Assembly (NCBI RefSeq): GCF_011317445.1
Contig: NZ_JAAAPL010000001.1
Location: forward strand, 1,674,001-1,738,000
DNA length: 64,000 bases
Direction of reading: 5' to 3'
Origin: Chelativorans multitrophicus
GTDB taxonomy: Bacteria; Pseudomonadota; Alphaproteobacteria; Rhizobiales; Rhizobiaceae
Of the stretch, positions 1 to 7,038 are shown piece by piece (within the stretch, counting starts at the first letter, position 1; each line of letters begins with the position of its first letter). The notes under the pieces were generated by a model. That model was not told the DNA's origin. It ran no database searches and saw only the letters and a program-made list of their open reading frames with translations. The position numbers and the translations under genes were made by a program.

Positions 1-1
1 G

Positions 2-346
2 TTTGAAGCGAGAATAGATGATCTGGAAGCGCGCAAAATGAAGTTGCCCGCCCTGCCCCGCCAACCGGCCGGACCTGCTGCCGAGTTCGTTGACGGCTAC
101 ACGCAGAAGACTAACCAGCCACGGATGAAAGCCCGCGCTAACATCCATGCCGCCTCCCAGCATTTACGCCACGCTGCATGGCGAACTCGGCACGATCCTG
201 AACTGGGTCGAGCGGCGGGTGGCGTGGAGGCGGACAACAAAAAAGCCCCTGGCTTGGGCCAAGGGCTTGGTTTGACATTTTCTGTATCGTTGGTTGCGGG
301 AGCACGCAACTACCGATACCGACACTCGCTCCAAATTGCTGTGTAG
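2..346 (+). pseudogene. 3' remnant of a large serine recombinase
   Basis: The reading frame is open from the window edge and begins with an acidic/basic helix (FEARIDDLEARK) like the coiled-coil that precedes the C-terminus of large serine recombinases. The last residues (SLVAGARNYRYRHSLQIAV, about 290-343) resemble the common C-terminal tail of alphaproteobacterial recombinase-family proteins. The middle only looks like that family in another frame (HGELGTILNWVERR, about 174-215), which suggests one or more frameshifts. I infer a decayed or truncated recombinase at the element's edge. It could also be the end of an intact gene that I misframed; the upstream part is outside the window. Confidence 0.45.
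242..267 (+). terminator. Hairpin inside the recombinase remnant
   Basis: Arms AAGCCC and GGGCTT, with an inner partly paired CTGGC/GCCAA and a TTGG loop, are followed by GGTTT. It could act as a weak intrinsic terminator, or it could be chance in coding-derived DNA. Confidence 0.25.
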
Positions 347-654
347 TCAGGTCAGCGCGGCTCTGACAGAAGCGCATCGCACAAGCGTGCGGTCGCCAAA
401 AGAGCCTCAAGGAGGCCCGGAACTCATCGACAAAGATGGACCAAAAAGGAAAAGCCGCCACACTTCGCAGCGTGACGGCTTCCTGAACTTGATCAGCCGA
501 TGCCTGATCGTGAGGCTTTTTCCCCTTACAGGATGGCCACCTCGGGCGCCGCTCGGACCTGCACGTTGCCGTGCTTGATGTTTTGAGACCGTGAGGCATA
601 GGCACGGTCTGTCTTGATGCGTGGAGAAATAGCGTAACAGGCCTCGAATGTCAA
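347..654. other. Intergenic stretch without a recognisable gene
   Basis: About 300 bp between the recombinase remnant and the 3' end of the phosphoribosyltransferase-like gene. Short frames on both strands have no recognisable protein features. No clear attachment site or tRNA gene was seen. Confidence 0.4.
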
Positions 655-1398
655 TCATGATGACGGTCGCACCGCGTTCAAGTCGCTCAGCAGGCAGACC
701 CCACGCTCTACGATCGCACCCTGCTCTCGCAGACATTCCGCCACAGAGATAATCGATGTTCCCGATGACACAAGATCATCGATCAGGGCAATCCTCTGCC
801 CTGCCAGCGCCGGGACTTCTCCGCTTACGGTAAACGGCTGAAAGAAGCGCCGCATCGGTTTGGCAACTTCCTTCATCTGGAAATCCGTGTCCCGCTTCGC
901 CCTCCTCAGTTGGCCGAGTTCGGCCTTGAAAGCTCTTTCATCACGATCTTTCGTGAACTGCGGAAAGCTGGCGTCAATGGCGTCCAGAACCTCACCGACC
1001 GTCCGCTTGCGCAGAAAGTTCGATTCTACGAGTGGCAATCCCGACACCTGCGCCACGCGCGTTGCAAACAATCGGCATAGGGGTTTGCTCGACGGAACAT
1101 CAACAAGAACATCCGCCTCCAGCTCGCCGACGAACGCTGCCAGAATCTCATCAGCGCGCTTGTAGAGCATCTGGTGGTACATTGGCTGCATACGGTAGCC
1201 ATTCATTTGCTTCAGCGCGTAAACCAGCGGATTGCCGTCACGGTCATGCCCCTTCGTAGTCTTGCGGCGGAAGACATATTGAATCCGCAGCCCGTCTATC
1301 GCGCCCTCTGTCGGATTTCCTTCGATGGAGGTATCCACGAGTTCCTGATGGGAGTGGTCGATAATCACCGTCTTGTTGGCGTAAACATTTATCCCCAA
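655..1398 (-). CDS. Phosphoribosyltransferase-domain protein
   Basis: A 247-aa protein. The motif ALIDDLVSSGTSI near residues 205-217 is the PRPP-binding loop of type I phosphoribosyltransferases: two acidic residues, then a small and Ser/Gly/Thr-rich turn. A preceding segment (VDVPSSKPLCRLFATRVAQ) fits the Rossmann-like PRT core. The N-terminal 100 residues are not recognisable. An upstream in-frame stop leaves TTG at 1398 as the most upstream start, preceded by GGAGG/GAGGG; an out-of-frame ATG lies close by, so the start is uncertain. Function is unknown. ComF-like or stress/defence-associated PRTases are possible, and its place at the element's edge suggests accessory cargo rather than purine salvage. 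Confidence 0.6.
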   Translation of the reverse strand: MGINVYANKTVIIDHSHQELVDTSIEGNPTEGAIDGLRIQYVFRRKTTKGHDRDGNPLVYALKQMNGYRMQPMYHQMLYKRADEILAAFVGELEADVLVDVPSSKPLCRLFATRVAQVSGLPLVESNFLRKRTVGEVLDAIDASFPQFTKDRDERAFKAELGQLRRAKRDTDFQMKEVAKPMRRFFQPFTVSGEVPALAGQRIALIDDLVSSGTSIISVAECLREQGAIVERGVCLLSDLNAVRPSS

Positions 1399-1524
1399 GA
1401 ACCCTCAACCTCCCCCCTGCTCATGTAAACAGAACAGCACATCTGCCGTATCCGAAGTCTTCGTGTATATGACCTCGCTCCGAGAAGCACACGCAAATGG
1501 TGCCTTGCACGACATCGAAGCGAA

Positions 1525-1746
1525 TTAGTTCCCCAGACGCCGCGCCTTTGCGAACCCGCGATCGGTGGCGATGAACCGCTCCAGCATCGGCACGATCAGC
1601 CGGACGGGATCAGCAGCGGGCTGGCCACTTTCGCGGGCCAGCACCTCTGCATAGACGATCAGATCACGGTGGAGCGTGCCCGGCAGTTCAACCGTCACTT
1701 TGACGGGTTTGTCTTCAACGAGTGGGCCGAGTTTCAGCTTTGTCAT
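1525..1746 (-). CDS. DUF2274 protein, last gene of the trb operon
   Basis: A 73-aa protein with the DUF2274 pattern: a charged N-terminus (KLKLGPLVEDKPVKVTVELP), then a helical segment LHRDLIVYAEVLARESGQP and a conserved MLERFIATDRGFAKARR end. It begins 2 bp after the trbI stop. DUF2274 genes usually follow trbI in Trb-type conjugation operons of alphaproteobacteria. Biochemical function is unknown. The N-terminal half resembles a small ribbon-helix-helix-like fold, so a regulatory or accessory role is possible but not shown. Confidence 0.8.
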   Translation of the reverse strand: MTKLKLGPLVEDKPVKVTVELPGTLHRDLIVYAEVLARESGQPAADPVRLIVPMLERFIATDRGFAKARRLGN

Positions 1747-1748
1747 GG

Positions 1749-2882
1749 TCAGTTCCTATAGGGTTCGAGTACCAGGTCGCGGGTGACGATGACCCTGACG
1801 GGATAGCCCGGTCGGACGGTCAAGGTCGGCGCGACCTGCAACTGACGCTGGACGATTTGCTGCCCGGCCTGATTGATGGTGTCCTGTGCGCCGTCGCGGA
1901 TGGCGCGGATCAGACGGTCTTCGTCGTCGGTCGCCAGTTCCGTGCCAATGCCGAGCAGCGTGGACAGCCCGGCTGCTTTCATCAGATCCCACCAGTGGTA
2001 ATCGACGCCATCCTCCAGACCGGCATAGCCGGAAGCGTCCGCGCCGGGCTGGCGCTCCAGCACGATCGAGCGGCCATTGGGCAGGATCAGGCGGTTCCAG
2101 ACCAGCAGCACACGGCGCTGGCCGAACTGCACACCGGCGTCATACTGGCCGATGATGCGCGTTCCCTGCGGAATCAGGAGCAGCGCGCCGGTCGGGCTAT
2201 CATAGACATTTTCCGTGACCTGCGCGGTGATCTGGCCAGGCAGATCCGAACGGATGCCGGTAATCATTGCAGCCGGGATCACGGCCCCTGCCTGAAGGAT
2301 ATAGGGCGATGCTGGCGCCATGATCCGATCGATGGCAACGGTCTGGCGATCCACCGGACCATTGAGAAATGCCGTGTGCCGGTCTTGCGTGGCGGGCTGA
2401 CCGCCAAGGTCAAGCCCCGCTAGGCCCGGCATATTAGAGCCTGGTATCGTCGCCGTCCTTTGGCCTGACTGGAAGAACACGGTGCTAAGACGTGCAGCTT
2501 CCTCTTCGGCAAGACGACGTTCCTCGGCGGGGTCTCGGGCTGGTGCTGCCATAACCGGCGGCGTAACGGGCTGCCCCCTGTTCTGGGCGTCGAGGATCGG
2601 GCCGCCGAGGTCGCCCGGCAAAGCTGGTCCCAGGACGGGGCCGGTATAATCGCGCGGCAGACCAGCCAGCCCGTCGGCTGTGGGGCGGTTCTCGGTGGAA
2701 TAGAGTTCCTCGCCATTTCCACCCATGTCGCGGGTCTGGAGCGCATAGATCAGTGCGCCGCCAATGCCGAGGAGCGCGACAGCTCCAACGCCAGCCAGCA
2801 TCTTGCGTGACAGGCGGGTGACGCGCGGCGGCTCGGCGCGCAGGCGCATAGGAGGCGCGTTGGTGGTGGTCTCGTCGCTCAT
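1749..2882 (-). CDS. trbI: TrbI / VirB10-like conjugation protein
   Basis: A 377-aa protein of the mating-pair channel that, in VirB10 relatives, spans from the inner membrane to the outer-membrane core complex. After a cytoplasmic basic head, a single TM segment (residues about 28-47, LAGVGAVALLGIGGALIYAL) is followed by a Pro-rich periplasmic linker. The C-terminal beta-barrel domain (about 190-377) holds the typical sequences LIPQGTRIIGQYD and VLVWNRLILPNGRSI. Its ATG overlaps the trbG stop by 4 bp, as expected in a translationally coupled operon. Length matches the family. Confidence 0.95.
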   Translation of the reverse strand: MSDETTTNAPPMRLRAEPPRVTRLSRKMLAGVGAVALLGIGGALIYALQTRDMGGNGEELYSTENRPTADGLAGLPRDYTGPVLGPALPGDLGGPILDAQNRGQPVTPPVMAAPARDPAEERRLAEEEAARLSTVFFQSGQRTATIPGSNMPGLAGLDLGGQPATQDRHTAFLNGPVDRQTVAIDRIMAPASPYILQAGAVIPAAMITGIRSDLPGQITAQVTENVYDSPTGALLLIPQGTRIIGQYDAGVQFGQRRVLLVWNRLILPNGRSIVLERQPGADASGYAGLEDGVDYHWWDLMKAAGLSTLLGIGTELATDDEDRLIRAIRDGAQDTINQAGQQIVQRQLQVAPTLTVRPGYPVRVIVTRDLVLEPYRN

Positions 2883-3892
2883 GACGGATTCTCCCCGGTT
2901 TTTGCGGGCTGGGCTGCCTGCCTTTGTTCAACGCGGACGATCCTGACGGTTTGCTGGCGATCACCGCTGCCAAGGCGCAGTTCGGCAGCACCGAACAGGC
3001 GATCCACGATCAGGATGTTCTGGTGAATGCGGCTGTTGACGATCTGCGTTTCGCCCTCGGAGCCTATGACAAAGATCGGCGGCATCTCGCCCTGCACAAT
3101 GCCGCGCGGGAAGACGACATAGACACGGCGGCCGTCGTCGAAGACGGAGATGGGGCGCCACGGTGGCGTGTCTCCAGTCAGTCCGTAGCGATAGTTGCGG
3201 GCCGTCTCGACAGGGATGATGGGGGCTGCCGGAACGGTCACGCGCTGACCGGCAGGTAGCGCGGGATAGGCCCAGGCCACAGCGGGCATATAGAGCGCCG
3301 CGCGGGCGCGAAGCTCAATGAGATAGACGCGGCGATCCGTGCTGATGACAAGATTGGTGGAAATATCCTCACGGGTCGGTTTGACGAGGATATGGACGCG
3401 GCGGCTTGTACCCGATCCACTTTCTGTATCGCCAATGATCCATCGGGCGGTGTCGCCTGCTGCAATCGGTCCCGCGCCGGTCAGGCTTTCGCCGGGTTCA
3501 AGCGCGATTGTCGTGATCTGCCCCGGTGCGGCATAGACCTGAAACAGCGCCCCTTCCGACCAAGGGTAGATCTGGATGGCGTTGTAGTAGCCCTCACGCC
3601 GTGGTTCGACACGGGCGGCGGCATTGGCGTTCTCGACGCGGCCAGTCGGTGTCGCTGCAACGGTCCCGCCGCGCGCCACAGTCCATGCCGGCGGCGTGTG
3701 CAAAGGCCGGGGGCGGTCATCGGTAACGGCTGCCGGCACCACGGGCAACGCGGGTACATCGGCATCATAGCTGAACTGCGGGGTGCGGTTGGTGGCGCAA
3801 CCGGCCAGCATGGTCGCTGACAGCAACAAAGCCGCCAAAGCGGGTTTACGGAAAACCGGCAAGCCGGAATTACGGACCATTATGCGAGTCAT
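2879..3892 (-). CDS. trbG: TrbG / VirB9-like conjugation lipoprotein
   Basis: A 337-aa VirB9-family protein that builds the outer-membrane ring of the transfer channel. The N-terminus carries a lipoprotein signal with lipobox LAGC. The CagX/VirB9 domain follows, with the sequences IQIYPWSEGALFQVYAAPGQITTI, YRYGLTGDTPPWRP and a C-terminal VDRLFGAAELRLG. The start at 3892 is preferred because it has a GGGAGATGAG ribosome site and forms an ATGA overlap with trbF; the ATG seven codons upstream has no ribosome site. Confidence 0.93.
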   Translation of the reverse strand: MTRIMVRNSGLPVFRKPALAALLLSATMLAGCATNRTPQFSYDADVPALPVVPAAVTDDRPRPLHTPPAWTVARGGTVAATPTGRVENANAAARVEPRREGYYNAIQIYPWSEGALFQVYAAPGQITTIALEPGESLTGAGPIAAGDTARWIIGDTESGSGTSRRVHILVKPTREDISTNLVISTDRRVYLIELRARAALYMPAVAWAYPALPAGQRVTVPAAPIIPVETARNYRYGLTGDTPPWRPISVFDDGRRVYVVFPRGIVQGEMPPIFVIGSEGETQIVNSRIHQNILIVDRLFGAAELRLGSGDRQQTVRIVRVEQRQAAQPAKTGENPS

Positions 3893-4578
3893 TGGCTCAT
3901 CTCCCGCGACCATGAAATTGCATTGACGTAGATGCCGAGCGGATTGGCGCGCAGGCGTTCAGCATCGCGCGGCGTCTGGATCACGATGGTCAGGATCGCG
4001 GTCCAGCGTTCGGTGGTGGAGAGCTGGCCATTTTCGTAATGGCGCTCCGTCCAGGCCACACGGAAGCTGTCATTCGAGGCGCGGATCACCGACGACACCT
4101 CGACCGCAATCTGTTGCCTGCCGACCTTGGTGAAGGGGTCATTGGCACGGGCATAATCATTGAGGGTTGCCGCACCCCGATCCGTGGTGAACTCATAGGC
4201 GCGCAGCCAGTTCTGCCGGACGATGATGGCGTCGGACGGGATCGAGCGCGTCTGCTCGATGAAGCGGCCGAGATGGAAGGCAATCTGCGGATCGGTCGGA
4301 CGGTATTCAGCCACGGCGGGCGCAATGGCCTGCGACTGGCCGAGATTATCGACCTGCACCACCCAGGGAACGACAGTCCCGCGCGCCGATTGCCAGACAA
4401 GGGCCGAGGCGAAACCGGCAGAGAGGATAAGTGAGCCGAAGGCCATGATGCGCCAGTTCTTTGCCTGCACGCGAGCCGAACCGATGCGCTCGTCCCAGGC
4501 CTGGGCAGCTTTCTGATAGGGCGTCTCGGGTTCGGGCGATTTGCCGTAATGGGCCGATGGACGTTTGAAGATGTTCAT
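3889..4578 (-). CDS. trbF: TrbF / VirB8-like conjugation protein
   Basis: A 229-aa bitopic inner-membrane protein. The segment PYQKAAQAWDERIGSARVQAKNWR before the single TM helix (about residues 45-64) is characteristic of TrbF. The rest is the periplasmic VirB8-type NTF2-like domain (about 85-229), including RWTAILTIVIQTP and the C-terminal NPLGIYVNAISWSREM. VirB8 proteins nucleate the inner-membrane complex. The gene overlaps trbL and trbG by 4 bp on each side, so it lies inside the coupled operon. Confidence 0.95.
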   Translation of the reverse strand: MNIFKRPSAHYGKSPEPETPYQKAAQAWDERIGSARVQAKNWRIMAFGSLILSAGFASALVWQSARGTVVPWVVQVDNLGQSQAIAPAVAEYRPTDPQIAFHLGRFIEQTRSIPSDAIIVRQNWLRAYEFTTDRGAATLNDYARANDPFTKVGRQQIAVEVSSVIRASNDSFRVAWTERHYENGQLSTTERWTAILTIVIQTPRDAERLRANPLGIYVNAISWSREMSQ

Positions 4579-5942
4579 GAGCGGTCACTTTCAGAAAGAT
4601 TGATGGAAGAGCCGCCGCCATGGCTGTCGCCGGAGCGCACAGCATGGGCGGCCATCGACGTACCGTGGCTGAGTGTCTGTTTGCGCTGCATCTGCTTTGC
4701 CCATGCCGGAGAGCCGCCAGCCTGCGCGGCGGGTGACGGGCCAGCGCTCGCGGCCTCGCTGGCGCCTCCGACTGTTCCGGCCGTGGAGGAGCCGCCGGTG
4801 ACGCCGAAGCCGGCACGCGCTCCATCGGAAAAGCTGGACTTGATGCTTTCGGAGGCTTTGGAAGCGGCGCGCTTCAGGGGCGATGCGGCGGCAGAGCCTG
4901 CGGCTCGGGCAACACCGCCCAGACCGGAGGCGACACCGGCAGCGCCGGACTGGCCAAGCGAACCGACACTGTAGGCGGCGCTCGCCGCACCTGCGGCGGC
5001 GGCACCACCTCGCACGGCAGCCGCTCCACCAGAGAGCGCTGCGGCTCCTCCCTTCGCGGCCATGCCTGCGGCAGCACCGCCGGCAAGCATCATGCCGCCT
5101 ACGGCAAGGCCGGTGCCAACGGCAGCACCGGCGCCAAGCTGCGGGCCGCCGGAAACCAGACCGGAAGCGATGCCGGGACCGAATATGCCGAGGCCGAGAA
5201 GGGAAAGGGCCGCCAGCACAATCGCCATGGCATCGTCGATGGTCGGCGTCACGCCGCCGAAGCCTGCCGTGAACTGTGAAAACAAGGTCGATCCGATGCC
5301 AATGATGACGGCCAGGACCAGGACCTTGATGCCGGAGGACACGACATTGCCGAGAACGCGCTCGGCCATGAAGGCGGTCTTGCCGAAGAGGCCAAAGGGA
5401 ATCAGCACAAAACCGGCCAGCGTGGTCAGCTTGAACTCAATCAGCGTGACGAAGAGCTGCACGGCCAGAATGAAGAAGGCGAGCAGCACCAGCACCCAGG
5501 CGAACATCAGGCAGGCGATCTGGATGAAGTTCTCGAAGAAAGACCAGTATCCCATCATGTCGGAGATGGATTCGAGCAGCGGGCGACCGGCATCGAGGCC
5601 GGTCTGCGCCACCTTGCCGGGCCGCAGCAGATCGGCGGCGGAAAAGCTGGTGCCTGACCCTTTCAGGCCCAGACCGGCGAAGCTGTCGAAGATGATCTGC
5701 GCGAGATTGTTCCAGTTGCCGATCAGATAGGCAAAGACGCCGACGAAGAGCGTCTTCTTGACCAGCCGGGCGATGATGTCGTCGTCCGCGCCCCAACTCC
5801 AGAACAGCGCCGCCAGCGTCACGTCGATGACGATCAGCGTCGTGGCGATGAAGGCGACTTCCCCACCGAGCAGACCAAAGCCACTGTCGATATAGGAAGT
5901 GAATACGCCCAGAAAATTGTCGATGACGCCGGTGCCACCCAT
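4575..5942 (-). CDS. trbL: TrbL / VirB6-like polytopic membrane protein
   Basis: A 455-aa protein. The first 275 residues hold several hydrophobic helices (VAFIATTLIVIDVTLAALFW, IACLMFAWVLVLLAFFILAV and others), as in TrbL/VirB6, which forms the inner-membrane part of the DNA channel. The C-terminal 170 residues are low-complexity Ala/Gly/Ser with the conserved PAWAKQMQRKQ motif seen in alphaproteobacterial TrbL. The gene overlaps trbF by 4 bp. Confidence 0.93.
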   Translation of the reverse strand: MGGTGVIDNFLGVFTSYIDSGFGLLGGEVAFIATTLIVIDVTLAALFWSWGADDDIIARLVKKTLFVGVFAYLIGNWNNLAQIIFDSFAGLGLKGSGTSFSAADLLRPGKVAQTGLDAGRPLLESISDMMGYWSFFENFIQIACLMFAWVLVLLAFFILAVQLFVTLIEFKLTTLAGFVLIPFGLFGKTAFMAERVLGNVVSSGIKVLVLAVIIGIGSTLFSQFTAGFGGVTPTIDDAMAIVLAALSLLGLGIFGPGIASGLVSGGPQLGAGAAVGTGLAVGGMMLAGGAAAGMAAKGGAAALSGGAAAVRGGAAAAGAASAAYSVGSLGQSGAAGVASGLGGVARAAGSAAASPLKRAASKASESIKSSFSDGARAGFGVTGGSSTAGTVGGASEAASAGPSPAAQAGGSPAWAKQMQRKQTLSHGTSMAAHAVRSGDSHGGGSSINLSESDRS

Positions 5943-5945
5943 GGT

Positions 5946-6233
5946 TCATTCTCCCCCGTTCTGATGCGGGGCGGCGGGCACCGGCGCCCGGCCGAGGAAC
6001 CGGTCACGGTTCTCGGCCCAGGTGGCGAGGCAGCCGGGATCACTCACGGCAGCCTCGCCTAACTGCTGGCAACGGCGCAGGCTCTGGCGCAGCGGATCGG
6101 CAGAGGGCTGAAGCGATGGAGCCGATCGGTTCTGCGCCGGTTCATCCTCGCGGGTCATTTCGATCACCGTGGCGGTGATAGCGATGGCCACGAATATGAT
6201 CGCGCCCAGTCGTGCCAGCATCTTGCCGTCCAT
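5946..6233 (-). CDS. TrbK-alt putative entry-exclusion protein
   Basis: A 95-aa protein between trbJ and trbL, the usual slot of TrbK. It has one N-terminal TM helix (residues about 6-25, MLARLGAIIFVAIAITATVI), and the exterior part contains two cysteines in the pattern RRCQQLGEAAVSDPGCLATWAENRDRF, which is the signature of the TrbK-alt family. By analogy with TrbK it may block redundant transfer between cells carrying the same element; that role is inferred. Confidence 0.85.
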   Translation of the reverse strand: MDGKMLARLGAIIFVAIAITATVIEMTREDEPAQNRSAPSLQPSADPLRQSLRRCQQLGEAAVSDPGCLATWAENRDRFLGRAPVPAAPHQNGGE

Positions 6234-6253
6234 GTCGCGCCCCTCCTGTTCGG

Positions 6254-7036
6254 TCAGTTGTTGCCGTTGCCGAACATCCGGGCATTGCCAGGCTGGTAAC
6301 CCGATCCCGGCGTCAGGAAGCGCTCACGCTGGACGCGGCCCTGTTCGGCGGCGGTGGCGCGCTCGGCCTCGATCAGCGCCTCGGACCGGCCATTGGCTGA
6401 CATCAGTGCGATGAGATCGGAAAGCTGCTGCGACTGGAGGGCGAGAAGCTGATTGCCCGCCTGCGTTGCCTGCAAGGCGCCGGTGGCATTCTGGCTCTGG
6501 CCGACCAAGGCGGACATCTCGGCGCGATTGGTGTCGATATTGCCGACCACGCCGGCCTGCACACGCATGGCGTCCTGCAAACCGCCAACTGTGTTCTGCC
6601 AGCGCGAACGGGCATCTTCGACAAGCTGGGTGTCGGTGGCCGACAGCGAGACATTGCCGTATTTTTGGCTGAACATCTGATCGACGTTCTGAACGTCGAA
6701 GGCGATGTTCTGCGCCTGGGCCAGGAGCTGCTGTGTGCGCTGCACATTCTGCTGCAAGGTCTGGAGCGATGAATATGGCAGGCTGGTGAGATTACGCGCC
6801 TGATTGATGAGCATCTGCGCTTCGTTCTGAAGCGACGTGATCTGGTGGTTGATCTGCTCCAGCGTACGCGCGGCCGTGAGCAGGTTCTGCGCATAGTTGG
6901 TCGGGTCATAGACGATGCGGCCGAAGCCGAATTGCGCATGGGCCGGGCTGGTCAGCATGGGCGAGAGCGCAAGCGGCGCGGCAAGCATGGTTGCCGCCAT
7001 GAGCATGGCCCGCGAATGGGAAAAACGGATCGTCAT
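6254..7036 (-). CDS. trbJ: TrbJ / VirB5-like pilus-associated protein
   Basis: A 260-aa secreted protein. It begins with a Sec signal peptide (about residues 1-33, ending SPAHAQ). The mature protein is rich in Gln/Asn helices (TARTLEQINHQITSLQNEAQMLINQARNL), as in TrbJ/VirB5 minor pilins. The ATG at 7036 is chosen because it places the signal peptide at the N-terminus; longer in-frame extensions run into trbE. The gene follows trbE by 2 bp. Confidence 0.92.
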   Translation of the reverse strand: MTIRFSHSRAMLMAATMLAAPLALSPMLTSPAHAQFGFGRIVYDPTNYAQNLLTAARTLEQINHQITSLQNEAQMLINQARNLTSLPYSSLQTLQQNVQRTQQLLAQAQNIAFDVQNVDQMFSQKYGNVSLSATDTQLVEDARSRWQNTVGGLQDAMRVQAGVVGNIDTNRAEMSALVGQSQNATGALQATQAGNQLLALQSQQLSDLIALMSANGRSEALIEAERATAAEQGRVQRERFLTPGSGYQPGNARMFGNGNN

Positions 7037-7038
7037 GG

